Shown: positions 45,001-56,579, numbered from the stretch's first letter. The stretch: DNA of 64,000 nucleotides from Aplidium turbinatum (GCA_918807975.1 OU964932.1:16089501-16153500), one strand, 5' to 3'. Translations and numbers: made by a program. Notes: generated from the letters alone by a model not told the origin.

Positions 45001-45659
45001 TACTTCAAGCGATTGATGTTATACATCCAATTTTTAGAATATCTATTGCAAAGCTTACCTTCACTTTTTATATTTCTCAAAACAGACGAGGCAGGAGCAA
45101 AATTGTATGCACCGTGATATAGTTCATTTTCAGTTAAGTCATCCACCAACTTTCTGCCAACTTCGCTGGGATGTTTGCATTGTAATTTCTCCATGAGTAA
45201 TTTACGCTGCTTCCCCGCAACCGGCCTACGTTTTACGCAATGCATTTCATGATTACGTTTCCCCATCACATTTACGACAACTTCAACTTTATCAACATAT
45301 GAAAAACTACGTACATCCCCTTTTACTGAGCATCCACAACAACCCGAGTGCTTGCAATACACGTTGGTATGACCATTGTAAAATTTTGAATCACCATTAC
45401 TTAAGGATTCAACCGCTGCTGGTTCTACCAAATAATTATTTCTAAAACAAAAAACGCAACTGTCATAAATTTTTCTAAGTTGTTTGCATATAACATCGCG
45501 ATACAGACTGGAGGAAAATCGATGCTTGGTGCGATTGAGGGTCATCTCTTTCCATTCATCCAACGTAAGGAAAAACGACTTATTAGTCACATCAACCCAT
45601 TCACAACGTCGTTCACGCTTTTGTGATATTGGTTCGGCAAAGTTTCCTAACTCATTCAA
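42063..45659 (-). CDS. transposase fused to Ulp1-like and USP-like proteases (giant transposon core gene)
   Basis: 1198 unbroken codons. Residues ~99-145 form a Cys/His cluster (YCKHSGCCGC ... HEMHC) like the FLYWCH/WRKY-GCM1 fingers of MULE-type transposases. Residues ~255-620 form a DDE domain: D263 (YFDATGS), D337 (MMIDGSMAMWNAV), the C..H signature at C383-H386 (HNCLSHAMRA) and a likely catalytic E602 (GIIEQHFWDLKQ). Residues ~865-960 form a Ulp1-type (C48) protease: H877 (NGHFRLLHF), D894 (YDSS), Q939 and C945 (QPDSNTCGVAVC). Residues ~1007-1198 form a USP (C19) domain: Cys box GLMNVGNSCWFNAVLQAL with N1012 and C1017, QHDPAEFF at 1087, zinc pairs C1120/C1123 and C1169/C1172, ending LPKALVLCLARKC. 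Its His box lies at 41574-41868. Ulp1 cuts SUMO-like and USP cuts ubiquitin links; here they probably act on the transposition complex or host proteins (inference). The protein may start farther upstream (see 45660-45830). Confidence 0.85.
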   Translation of the reverse strand: MNELGNFAEPISQKRERRCEWVDVTNKSFFLTLDEWKEMTLNRTKHRFSSSLYRDVICKQLRKIYDSCVFCFRNNYLVEPAAVESLSNGDSKFYNGHTNVYCKHSGCCGCSVKGDVRSFSYVDKVEVVVNVMGKRNHEMHCVKRRPVAGKQRKLLMEKLQCKHPSEVGRKLVDDLTENELYHGAYNFAPASSVLRNIKSEGKLCNRYSKNWMYNINRLKYEFEKKKRIFIRRITTYPPGVILYSNAQVKLYRDLCPVDIIYFDATGSIVKRQEGEKDFQIYSLLVRSPYVGGPALPVATNIATNHDSESIRSFLGKFLMDTVQICGKVKKPALMMIDGSMAMWNAVLSAMCNETRLGYYNRCWRVVSGEATKYDLEKTFVHNCLSHAMRAAKIMVKKYYKPKKHTLTVMHWISLLFACTTLSELDEIMESIIWVTNCESTSSKVDYHFNRLHQGFKFSELLSNVTNEIEENEKDELNDYFHTSMRDDQKQELNSPFYLRYHNQLMAFLNSSDFLDHLNDPSHSKLQHENVYMDKNFCLKLIVIILSRICTTSQLILGNLSRHSSHERPNYQAYSQYSFWFKQVISSKLKNISRDNLTQGIIEQHFWDLKQIYLKGKRVVGIDHFVEEYENQMRMSEKIFSAHYIHQGYEKSYISAKTYADQASSKHSKHRTNLVVSKFRKPKKRRSDGFYTTNESKKHIRYVNAVSESAPTISMCNATAFAHSKCNYAKIRDFWTATAKDFEYMAEFSTWVWNGLAINRNCLSDTAVVIDKNHEVSWLDLLTACNNPCSKITNELAKHYQNSSAVGWLSKRLVDAYFLLKASEPRNRNAIGVLDCDSTGKILQKSPIKSVKFFKTAMTKTEEKLLPVVLLPFLCNGHFRLLHFSTQNKFIHCYDSSNKEMSTAFSKFLHDGADFLVDFLVTNQLYTGNYSVSSKHIVMQPDSNTCGVAVCITADILCSDMDLKSQHSKMDLNFFTSYRHWMIYYIVSNAINVHSDLINAFKCNANLPLGLMNVGNSCWFNAVLQALKCVIAACDVSMLHYENDKHIETLDKNMFLLLRNLVGNATVEEKQIKNALNDIKKKFPLGRQHDPAEFFAESSLPLLLKHCDVTSISKYVTVQQCNSCGRKSRLDEKRSEEVLLMLPMYDSIQENNFLSLYIKTFLNSKELSLCNNCKMVIHTTNTKFLRLPKALVLCLARKC

Positions 45660-45830
45660 TGTTTCATCGGAAATTGAAGGTATCTGGTTGTCATAGCGTC
45701 AATGAACACCATCTGTTTCGTCATTTTTAGTTTCTGCGTCATCATTGTCAGTTTTTGCGTCATCAGTGTCGGTTTTTGCGTCAATAATGTTGTTTTTTGT
45801 CACTTCAGTTGCATTCTTTGCTGGGAGTTC
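45660..45830 (-). other. possible N-terminal extension with acidic repeats, one in-frame stop
   Basis: The frame of the long gene continues upstream as TDTDDAKTDNDDAETKND, an acidic repeat, to the edge of the right array. It is broken only by one TGA (45699-45701, just before RYDNQIP). Either the true start lies upstream and this copy carries a nonsense change, or an intron or a downstream start (45659) is used. Confidence 0.45.
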
Positions 45831-48800
45831 CTTCCAAATGCCCACCTATTGGTGCACATCCCTGGAAAGGTAATTTAATACTGATTCCGATGCATGCAAA
45901 ATTTAAGTGGCACGTGTTGCGGATTATAGTTCTATTCGAAGATGTTTGAAGTGGTGTCTATTATGCAAAAATCGTATTATTTTAATGTTTATCGTAAATT
46001 TATCCTCCATCTTTGGAGCGTTCTGCTGGGAGTTCCTTCCAAATGCCCACCTATTGATGCACATCCCTGGAAGGTAATTTAATACTAAATCCGATGCATG
46101 CAAAATTTAAGTGGCACGTGTTGCGGATTAAAGTTTTATTTCAAGATGTTTGAAGAGGTGTCAATTATGCAAAAATCATATTATTTTAATGTTTATCGTA
46201 AATATATCCTCCATCTTTGAAGCGTTCTGCTGGGAGTTCCTTCCAAATGCCCACCTATTGGTGCACATCCCTGGAAAGGTAATTTAATACTGATTCCGAT
46301 GCATGCAAAATTTAAGTGGCACGTGTTGCTGATTATAGTTCTATTCGAAGATGTTTGAAGTGGTGTCTATTATGCAAAAATCGTATTATTTTAATGTTTA
46401 TTGTAAATATATCCTCCATCTTTGGAGCGTTCTGCTGGGAGTTCCTTCCAAATGCCCACCTATTGATGCACATCCCTGGAAAGGTAGTTTAATACTGAAT
46501 CCGATGCATGCAAAATTTAAGTGGCACGTGTTGCGGATTAAAGTTTTATTTCAAGATGTTTGAAGAGGTGTCAATTATGCAAAAATCATATTATTTTAAT
46601 GTTTATCGTAAATATATCCTCCATCTTTGAAGCGTTCTGCTGGGAGTTCCTTCCAAATGCCCACCTATTGGTGCACATCCCTGGAAAGGTAATTTATTAC
46701 TAAATCCGATGCATGCAAAATTTAAGTGGCACGTGTTGCGGATTAAAGTTTTATTTCAAGATGTTTGAAGTGGTGTCAATTATGCAAAAATCATATTATT
46801 TTAATGTTTATCGTAAATATATCCTCCATCTTTGAAGCGTTCTGCTGGGAGTTCCTTCCAAATGCCCACCTATTGGTGCACATCCCTGGAAAGGTAATTT
46901 AATACTAAATCCGATGCATGCAAAATTTAAGTGGCACGTGTTGCGGATTAAAGTTTTATTTCAAGATGTTTGAAGTGGTGTCTATTATGCAAAAATCGTA
47001 TTATTTTAATGTTTATCGTAAATATATCCTCCATCTTTGAAGCGTTCTGCTGGGAGTTCCTTCCAAATGCCCACCTATTGGTGCACATCCCTGGAAAGGT
47101 AATTTAATACTGATTCCGATGAATGCAAAATTTAAGTGGCACGTGTTGCGGATTATAGTTCTATTCGAAGATGTTTGAAGTGGTGTCTATTATGCAAAAA
47201 TCGTATTATTTTAATGTTTATTGTAAATTTATCCTTCATCTTTGGAGCGTTCTGCTGGGAGTTCCTTCCAAATGCCCACCTATTGATGCACATCCCTGGA
47301 AAGGTAGTTTAATACTGAATCCGATGCATGCAGAATTTAAGTGGCACGTGTTGCGGATTAAAGTTTTATTTCAAGATGTTTGAAGAGGTGTCAATTATGC
47401 AAAAATCATATTATTTTAATGTTTATCGTAAATATATCCTCCATCTTTGAAGCGTTCTGCTGGGAGTTCCTTCCAAATGCCCACCTATTGGTGCACATCC
47501 CTGGAAAGGTAATTTAATACTGAATCCGATGCATGCAAAATTTAAGTGGCACGTGTTGCGGATTATAGTTCTATTCGAAGATGTTTGAAGTGGTGTCTAT
47601 TATGCAAAAATCGTATTATTTTAATGTTTATCGTAAATATATCCTCCATCTTTGGAGCGTTCTGCTGGGAGTTCCTTCCAAATGCCCACCTATTGATGTA
47701 CATCCCTGGAAAGGTAATTTAATACTAAATCCGATGAATGTAAAATTTAAGTGGCACGTGTTGCGGATTAAAGTTTTATTTCAAGATGTTTGAAGAGGTG
47801 TCAATTATGCAAAAATCATATTATTTTAATGTTTATCGTAAATATATTCTCCATCTTTGAAGCGTTCTGCTGGGAGTTCCTTCCAAATGCCCACCTATTG
47901 GTGCACATCCCTGGAAAGGTAATTTAATACTGAATCCGATGCATGCAAAATTTAAGTGGCACGTGTTGCGGATTAAAGTTTTATTTCAAGATGTTTGAAG
48001 TGGTGTCTATTATGCAAAAATCGTATTATTTTAATGTTTATTGTAAATATATCCTCCAATTTTTGAAGCGTTCTGCTGGGAGTTCCTTCCAAATGCCCAC
48101 CTATTGGTGCACATCCCTGGAAAGGTAATTTAATACTGATTCCGATGCATGCAAAATTTAAGTGGCACGTGTTGCGGATTATTGTTCTATTCGAAGATGT
48201 TTGAAGTGGTGTCTATTATGCAAAAATCGTATTATTTTAATGTTTATTGTAAATTTATCCTCCATCTTTGGAGCGTTCTGCTGGGAGTTCCTTCCAAATG
48301 TCCACCTATTGATGCACATCCCTGGAAAGGTAATTTAATACTGAATCCAATGCATGCAAAATTTAAGTGGCACGTGTTGCGGATTAAAGTTTTATTTCAA
48401 GATGTTTGAAGTGGTGTCAATTATGCAAAAATCATATTATTTTAATGTTTATCGTAAATATATTCTCCATCTTTGAAGCGTTCTGCTGGGAGTTCCTTCC
48501 AAATGCCCACCTATTGGTGCACATCCCTGGAAAGGTAATTTAATACTGAATCCGATGCATGCAAAATTTAAGTGGCACGTGTTGCGGATTATAGTTCTAT
48601 TCGAAGATGTTTGAAGTGGTGTCTATTATGCAAAAATCATATTATTTTAATGTTTATCGTAAATATATCCTCCATCTTTGGAGCGTTCTGCTGGGAGTTC
48701 CTTCCAAATGCCCACCTATTGATGTACATCCCTGGAAAGGTAAATTAATACTAAATCCGATGAATGCAAAATTTAAGTGGCACGTGTTGCGGATTAAAGT

Positions 48801-51800
48801 TTTATTTCAAGATGTTTGAAGAGGTGTCAATTATGCAAAAATCATATTATTTTAATGTTTATTGTAAATATATCCTCCATCTTTGAAGCGTTCTGCTGGG
48901 AGTTCCTTCCAAATGCCCACCTATTGGTGCACATCCCTGGAAAGGTAATTTAATACTGAATCCGATGCATGCAAAATTTAAGTGGCACGTGTTGCGGATT
49001 ATAGTTCTATTCGAAGATGTTTGAAGTGGTGTCTATTATGCAAAAATCGCATTATTTTAATGTTTATCGTAAATATATCCTCCATCTTTGGAGCGTTCTG
49101 CTGGGAGTTCCTTCCAAATGCCCACCTATTGGTGCACATCCCTGGAAAGGTAATTTAATACTAAATCCGATGCATGCAAAATTTAAGTGGCACGTGTTGC
49201 GGATTAAAGTTTTATTTCAAGATGTTTGAAGAGGTGTCAATTATGCAAAAATCATATTTATTTTAATGTTTATCGTAAATATATCCTCCATCTTTGAAGC
49301 GTTCTGCTGGGAGTTCCTTCCAAATGCCCACCTATTGATGCACATCCCTGGAAAGGTAATTTAATACTGAATCCGATGCATGCAAAATTTAAGTGGCACG
49401 TGTTGCGGATTAAAGTTTTACTTCAAGATGTTTGAAGAGGTGTCAATTATGCAAAAATCATATTATTTTAATGTTTATCGTAAATATATCCTCCATCTTT
49501 GAAGCGTTCTGCTGGGAGTTCCTTCCAAATGCCCACCTATTGGTGCACATCCCTGGAAAGGTAATTTATTACTAAATCCGATGCATGCAAAATTTAAGTG
49601 GCACGTGTTGCGGATTAAAGTTTTATTTCAAGATGTTTGAAGTGGTGTCTACTATGCAAAAATCGTATTATTTTAATGTTTATCGTAAATATATCCTCCA
49701 TCTTTGAAGCGTTCTGCTGGGAGTTCCTTCCAAATGCCCACCTATTGGTGCACATCCCTGGAAAGGTAATTTAATACTGATTCCGATGCATGCAAAATTT
49801 AAGTGGCACGTGTTGCGGATTATAGTTCTATTCGAAGATGTTTGAAGTGGTGTCTATTATGCAAAAATCGTATTATTTTAATGTTTATTGTAAATTTATC
49901 CTCCATCTTTGGAGCGTTCTGCTGGGAGTTCCTTCCAAATGCCCACCTATTGATGCACATCCCTGGAAGGTAATTTAATACTAAATCCGATGCATGCAAA
50001 ATTTAAGTGGCACGTGTTGCGGATTAAAGTTTTATTTCAAGATGTTTGAAGAGGTGTCAATTATGCAAAAATCATATTATTTTAATGTTTATTGTAAATA
50101 TATCCTCCATCTTTGAAGCGTTCTGCTGGGAGTTCCTTCCAAATGCCCACCTATTGGTGCACATCCCTGGAAAGGTAATTTATTACTAAATCCGATGCAT
50201 GCAAAATTTAAGTGGCACGTGTTGCGGATTAAAGTTTTATTTCAAGATGTTTGAAGTAGTGTCTGTTATGCAAAAATCGCATTATTTTAATGTTTATCGT
50301 AAATATATCCTCCATCTTTGAAGCGTTCTGCTGGGAGTTCCTTCCAAATGCCCACCTATTGGTGCACATCCCTGGAAAGGTAATTTAATACTGATTCCGA
50401 TGCATGCAAAATTTAAGTGGCACGTGTTGCGGATTATAGTTCTATTCGAAGATGTTTGAAGTGGTGTCTATTATGCAAAAATCGTATTATTTTAATGTTT
50501 ATTGTAAATATATCCTTCATCTTTGGAGCGTTCTGCTGGGAGTTCCTTCCAAATGCCCACCTATTGATGCACATCCCTGGAAAGGTAGTTTAATACTAAA
50601 TCCGATGCATGCAAAATTTAAGTGGCACGTGTTGCGGATTAAAGTTTTATTTCAAGATGTTTGAAGAGGTGTCAATTATGCAAAAATCATATTATTTTAA
50701 TGTTTATCGTAAATATATCCTCCATCTTTGAAGCGTTCTGCTGGGAGTTCCTTCCAAATGCCCACCTATTGGTGCACATCCCTGGAAAGGTAATTTAATA
50801 CTAAATCCGATGCATGCAAAATTTAAGTGGCACGTGTTGCGGATTAAAGTTTTATTTCAAGATGTTTGAAGTGGTGTCTATTATGCAAAAATCGTATTAT
50901 TTTAATGTTTATCGTAAATATATCCTCCATCTTTGAAGCGTTCTGCTGGGAGTTCCTTCCAAATGCCCACCTATTGGTGCACATCCCTGGAAAGGTAATT
51001 TAATACTGATTCCGATGAATGCAAAATTTAAGTGGCACGTGTTGCGGATTATAGTTCTATTCGAAGATGTTTGAAGTGGTGTCTATTATGCAAAAATCGT
51101 ATTATTTTAATGTTTATTGTAAATTTATCCTCCATCTTTGGAGCGTTCTGCTGGGAGTTCCTTCCAAATGCCCACCTATTGATGCACATCCCTGGAGAGG
51201 TAGTTTAATACTGAATCCGATGCATGCAAAATTTAAGTGGCACGTGTTGCGGATTAAAGTTTTATTTCAAGATGTTTGAAGAGGTGTCAATTATGCAAAA
51301 ATCATATTATTTTAATGTTTATCGTAAATATATCCTCCATCTTTGAAGCGTTCTGCTGGGAGTTCCTTCCAAATGCCCACCTATTGGTGCACATCCCTGG
51401 AAAGGTAATTTAATACTGAATCCGCTGCATGCAAAATTTAAGTGGCACGTGTTGCGGATTATAGTTCTATTCGAAGATGTTTGAAGTGGTGTCTATTATG
51501 CAAAAATCGTATTATTTTAATGTTTATCGTAAATATATCCTCCATCTTTGGAGCGTTCTGCTGGGAGTTCCTTCCAAATGCCCACCTATTGATGTACATC
51601 CCTGGAAAGGTAATTTAATACTAAATCCGATGAATGTAAAATTTAAGTGGCACGTGTTGCGGATTAAAGTTTTATTTCAAGATGTTTGAAGAGGTCTCAA
51701 TTATGCAAAAATCATATTATTTTAATGTTTATCGTAAATATATCCTCCATCTTTGAAGCGTTCTGCTGGGAGTTCCTTCCAAATGCCCACCTATTGGTGC

Positions 51801-53688
51801 ACATCCCTGGAAAGGTAATTTAATACTGAATCCGATGCATGCAAAATTTAAGTGGCACGTGTTGCGGATTAAAGTTTTATTTCAAGATGTTTGAAGTGGT
51901 GTCTATTATGCAAAAATCGTATTATTTTAATGTTTATTGTAAATATATCCTCCAATTTTTGTAGCGTTCTGCTGGGAGTTCCTTCCAAATGCCCACCTAT
52001 TGGTGCACATCCCTGGAAAGGTAATTTAATACTGATTCCGATGCATGCAAAATTTAAGTGGCACGTGTTGCGGATTATTGTTCTATTCGAAGATGTTTGA
52101 AGTGGTGTCTATTATGCAAAAATCGTATTATTTTAATGCTTGTTGTAAATTTATCCTCCATCTTTGGAGCGTTCTGCTGGGAGTTCCTTCCAAATGTCCA
52201 CCTATTGATGCACATCCCTGGAAAGGTAATTTAATACTGAATCCAATGCATGCAAAATTTAAGTGGCACGTGTTGCGGATTAAAGTTTTATTTCAAGATG
52301 TTTGAAGAGGTGTCAATTATGCAAAAATCATATTACTTTAATGTTTATCGTAAATATATCCTCCATCTTTGAAGCGTTCTGCTGGGAGTTCCTTCCAAAT
52401 GCCCACCTATTGGTGCACATCCCTGGAAAGGTAATTTAATACTGAATCCGCTACATGCAAAATTTAAGTGGCACGTGTTGCGGATTATAGTTCTATTCGA
52501 AGATGTTTGAAGTGGTGTCTATTATGCAAAAATCGTATTATTTTAATGTTTATCGTAAATATATCCTCCATCTTTGGAGCGTTCTGCTGGGAGTTCCTTC
52601 CAAATGCCCACCTATTGATGTACATCCCTGGAAAGGTAATTTAATACTAAATCCGATGAATGCAAAATTTAAGTGGCACGTGTTGCGGATTAAAGTTTTA
52701 TTTCAAGATGTTTGAAGAGGTGTCAATTATGCAAAAATCATATTATTTTAATGTTTATTGTAAATATATCCTCCATCTTTGAAGCGTTCTTCTGGGAGTT
52801 CCTTCCAAATGCCCACCTATTGGTGCACATCCCTGGAAAGGTAATTTAATACTGAATCCGATGCATGCAAAATTTAAGTGGCACGTGTTGCGGATTAAAG
52901 TTTTATTTCAAGATGTTTGAAGTGGTGTCTATTATGCAAAAATCGTATTATTTTAATGTTTATTGTAAATATATCCTCCAATTTTTGAAGCGTTCTGCTG
53001 GGAGTTCCTTCCAAATGCCCACCTATTGGTGCACATCCCTGGAAAGGTAATTTAATACTGATTCCGATGCATGCAAAATTTAAGTGGCACGTGTTGCGGA
53101 TTATTGTTCTATTCGAAGATGTTTGAAGTGGTGTCTATTATGCAAAAATCGTATTATTTTAATGCTTATTGTAAATTTATCCTCCATCTTTGGAGCGTTC
53201 TGCTGGGAGTTCCTTCCAAATGTCCACCTATTGATGCACATCTCTGGAAAGGTAATTTAATATTGAATCCGCTGCATGCAAAATTTAAGTGGCACGTGTT
53301 GCGGATTAAAGTTTTATTTCAAGATGTTTGAAGAGGTATCAATTATGCAAAAATCATATTATTTTAATGTTTATCGTAAATATATCCTCCATCTTTGAAG
53401 CGTTCTGCTGGGAGTTCCTTCCAAATGCCCACCTATTGGTGCACATCCCTGGAAAGGTAATTTAATACTGAATCCGATGCATGCAAAATTTAAGTGGCAC
53501 GTGTTGCGGATTATAGTTCTATTCGAAGATGTTTGAAGTGGTGTCTATTATGCAAAAATCGTATTATTTTAATGTTTATTGTAAATATATCCTCCATCTT
53601 TGGAGCGTTCTGCTGATAGTTCCTTCCAAATGCCCACCTATTGGTGCACATCCCTGCAAAGGTAATTTAATACTGAATCCGATGCATG
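45829..53688 (+). repeat. right satellite array, ~38 units of ~205 bp, inverted to the left array
   Basis: Same unit and the same two sub-types as the left array, in the opposite direction (GTTCTATTCGAAGATG and GTTTTATTTCAAGATG variants alternate). It begins abruptly with GCTGGGAGTTCC next to the gene and ends in the terminal inverted repeat. It is about half as long as the left array. Repeated landmarks such as CTCCAATTTTTGAAGCG near 48055 and 52977 show local multi-unit duplication. Confidence 0.93.
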
Positions 53689-53836
53689 TAAAATTTAAGT
53701 GGCACGTGTTGCGAGTTATTGTTTTATTTAAGGTTTTTCGAAGGTATGTCAGGTCGCACTTTATGCCTCGCACTTATTCACGGATGACTTTTTTAGGCGA
53801 AAAGCGGAAAAACTATTCTGCCAGAATGACGGTGGT
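53689..53836 (-). repeat. right terminal inverted repeat (single-copy part)
   Basis: Reverse complement of 24843-24990; ends TGACGGTGGT before the CTGCAAGG duplication. Confidence 0.9.
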
Positions 53837-54011
53837 CTGCAAGGCGCCAGTAGGGTTGCCAGGTCCATTTATGGAAAAAAATGACCTAAAAAATGTCAAA
53901 TTGGCAAAACGCTGCAAAATCGAAGGTTTCTTTATTAATAAGTAATAGATTAGGTAAAAAATGGATTAAACTGCAATGAAGTTCAGCCTACACTTGCTGC
54001 TATTGCACAAC

Positions 54012-54593
54012 TTAGCATAGGCGTAGCCAGGGGGGCGAAAAGGGCCATGCTTTCCCCAAATTTTCAAAGTTTGGATTCCGAAGTTGAGCCCTTTGTTGAA
54101 AATATATTATAATTTGTATAAATTTATATCGTTTTCTAAGACATCTGGCTATTAACATCCCCCAGGACTTGTTTTAGACACATAGAAAGACACCAATAAA
54201 TTTTGCAAATCGTTAATCACGCAAAGTTTACGCGATTTACGCTTCTTTTAACTAATCTGTGGAAGAAATTTCAGAATCGCTTACTCTGTTGGGTTTTTGT
54301 GTAGCTGAGTTTTTTGTGTTCTCTAATTTTAGCCGCAGTTTTTGGCCGTTTGTGTGTAATAGCTACCTTTAATAAGTTAATAGCCGTTTATCTGCTAATA
54401 AATTTCATGCAAATATTACCATGAAAGTGTTTCCAGAAAGCGCTATAATCCATTATTTGAGTGTAATTTTGCAAAAAATTTCCGGGGGAGCATGCCCCTG
54501 AACTCCCTGGAATACGCGTGCCTTCGGCACGCTCTAACCCCCCACCAGCTTTATTGTTTCCCTTGCTCAACCCACCAGGATATGCCACTGCAC
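54012..54593. mobile_element. non-autonomous DNA transposon remnant
   Basis: Left CATAGGCGTAGCCAGGGGGG and right (reverse-complemented) CAGTGGCATATCCTGGTGGG look like two diverged copies of a CAGTGGCGTAGCCAGG-style terminus. Near the right end is GGGGGAGCATGCCCCTGAAC, a motif common inside such elements. No target duplication could be matched. Confidence 0.45.
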
Positions 54594-55655
54594 ATCAGGT
54601 AGCGATGTCTTAAATCAAACACTTTGTCGTTCTCTTCAATTCATCAAATATTGATGAATTGAACTGTTTTTCCCCTAAACTGTTTTTCTGGCTACGTCAC
54701 TGCAACCTAGCTATCTTCATTCTTGAAAGTACCGTATTCTTCAGAAAAAAAGAATCCCTGACTGCAAGACTGCATGAAATAAAATTGAAATCCAAGTAGT
54801 GAAGAACCACAGAAGTGGTGTCCTAACTTCTCTTTCAAAGATTGAACAAAACCACCTTACAGATTAGTGTGATAACGCTCTTTTTGTATATTTATCAACA
54901 ATAACTTCCCAAATACCAGTCCAACTACAGTTTGCAACGTATCAGTGGCATCACTATTTCCACAAACATAAAAAATCTTAACTACACACCGAGCGCAGCC
55001 GCAGTATTTTGCCTCTACAAGTTTAAAACGTGTCTTATAAAAGTAATTGATTAGGCAGCACTGGTCAAAGGATAAAAAGGAAATTATCAGAAAAGTCTGT
55101 CTACATTTGTGCCTATTTCAGAAAAATAATTTATAAAATTAATTGATTGAGATCAAAAAAATAAATAGAAATAAAAAAGTATTCAAAAAGCTTATTTGTT
55201 CATTAGGATTTGCGAAAGAGCATTGCTCAACCCCCAAACAAGGTTTTTGAATAAAAATACTTTTGCATTGGAAACACTGTTAAAATATTTTTATCATGTG
55301 TTGCCAGCTAAATTTTTAAGATTTTTAAACTTGAGTGGAAAATACAGTTTTAGAATCACATTTGACCGAGTCAACAGAAGTCAACAACTGTTTTGTATTG
55401 TGTAAGGACTAGGTTCAAATAGATAAAATATTTGATAAATTGCAGTGAATTTGTCTGCATTGATGGTGTTGGATTTTGAGACATCCTTGAGTAAGATACG
55501 GTACTGTAGTTTGCCAAGGTTAAGTCTAAAAGTTATAAACTTTACCTATACGGTTGGTTTTGAATCTTTATCAGAAGTGAAGACAACGAAGCGTTTTCTA
55601 AGTCTATAATTAATAGCAAAAAGCTCAACTGATCTGCATTCTGCAAGTACTATTA
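54594..55655. other. intergenic, nothing recognised
   Basis: AT-rich, with no exon, RNA gene or bounded repeat that I can support. Confidence 0.35.
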
Positions 55656-56383
55656 GGGTGCAACCTAATTCGTACCATGAACAATTCGTACCGTCAGTTC
55701 GTAGTTCAGTTTATTTTTGGTTTTTGTTGGCGAAAAAGAAAGACACAAAAAGCAAAAACACAATAAACACAAATAATTCGCACAACAAGGATGGCAGCGA
55801 AAGACCAAAAGGTCACCAAAGTCAGCTGCCACCCAAACATTTAAACAAAAGACCCAAAATTAAGAACATTAACACATACGGTATATATGTAATATATATA
55901 TAGCACAATACCAGCACTTTAATTTGTAAACATTAACAATGGAATTAACAATACATTAACAATGGAATATCACAGGGCAACATAAAAACCATAAACAATT
56001 GGTACCGTCAGTTCGTACCTTGAAAAAATCAAGAGAAAAAATTAAAAAAGCCGAAGATCGCAGTTTCCACAAACATTTTAAAAGGGTTAGGGAGTATCGG
56101 TTAGGTATCGGTATCCGCAAACAAACAAACTGAAAAGAAAAGATCGAGGGAAAAAAATAGAACATTACTGATCACAGTTTTGTTTTTCTGCAGTTTCCGC
56201 AAACATTTTAAATTTTCTGGTAATAATCCTAAGAGTTTTTGTTTGTTTGCTGAAAATTTTAAAATGTTTGCGGAAACTGCGATCAGCGACTTCAGCTTTT
56301 TATATTTTTTTCTCTGGGTCTTTTCAAGGTACGAACTGACGGTACGAATTGTTCATGGTACGAATTAGGTTGCATTCGTATAA
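55656..56383. mobile_element. second copy of the GTTCGTACC-end element
   Basis: Left GGGTGCAACCTAATTCGTAC and right (reverse-complemented) ATGCAACCTAATTCGTACC, with TACTATTA on both sides (55648-55655, 56384-56391). The interior has fewer GGTTAG and GCGGAAACTGCGATCAGCGA units than the copy at 18767-21148, and a LINE tail is inserted near its left end. The right tip has some extra bases compared with the left. Confidence 0.7.
55703..55845 (-). repeat. LINE 3'-end fragment, copy A
   Basis: On the minus strand: GGTGGCAGCTGACTTTGGTG, TCGCTGCCATCCTTGTTGTG, then ...AAAATAAACTGAAC. It matches 56580-56822 on the plus strand. Confidence 0.65.
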
Positions 56384-56579
56384 TACTATTACCCCTGATA
56401 TGTGAATGATGGTATCTTCTTTCTCTCAACATTTTGAACTGATAGTTGTATTTTAACGTTTGTCCTATTTAGTTAATATATTCTATGATTAAGAGAAAAA
56501 GATAAAGATCAGCTTTAAAGACAGTGTTCTAATCCATTTAGTAAGATTTATACCTTTTCTAATAAGAATTCTAATAGAA

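Larger units (their letters stand above)
24843..53836. mobile_element. giant (~29 kb) foldback DNA transposon with satellite-array arms
   Basis: The ends are mirror images: left ACCACCGTCATTCTGGCAGA..., right ...TCTGCCAGAATGACGGTGGT. CTGCAAGG stands immediately outside both (24835-24842 and 53837-53844), an 8-bp target duplication with no mismatch (6 bp if the termini are taken one base wider on each side). Inside each ~150-bp single-copy terminus lies an array of ~205-bp units in inverted orientation (left 24.99-39.53 kb, right 45.83-53.69 kb). The 6.3-kb core holds the transposase-protease gene plus small later insertions. Termini, duplication and gene together show one mobile unit. The closest known comparisons are foldback/MULE elements with tandem-repeat arms and KDZ/Zisupton elements with 8-bp duplications. 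Confidence 0.85.

Noticed and set aside
24991-53688. Regular repeats suggesting a CRISPR array
   Set aside because: Units are 205 bp with no unique spacers, in animal DNA inside a transposon.
24843-53836. Polinton/virus-like element, because of size and the Ulp1-type protease
   Set aside because: No DNA polymerase, ATPase, integrase or capsid text; the gene has a MULE/KDZ-like transposase and the arms are satellites.
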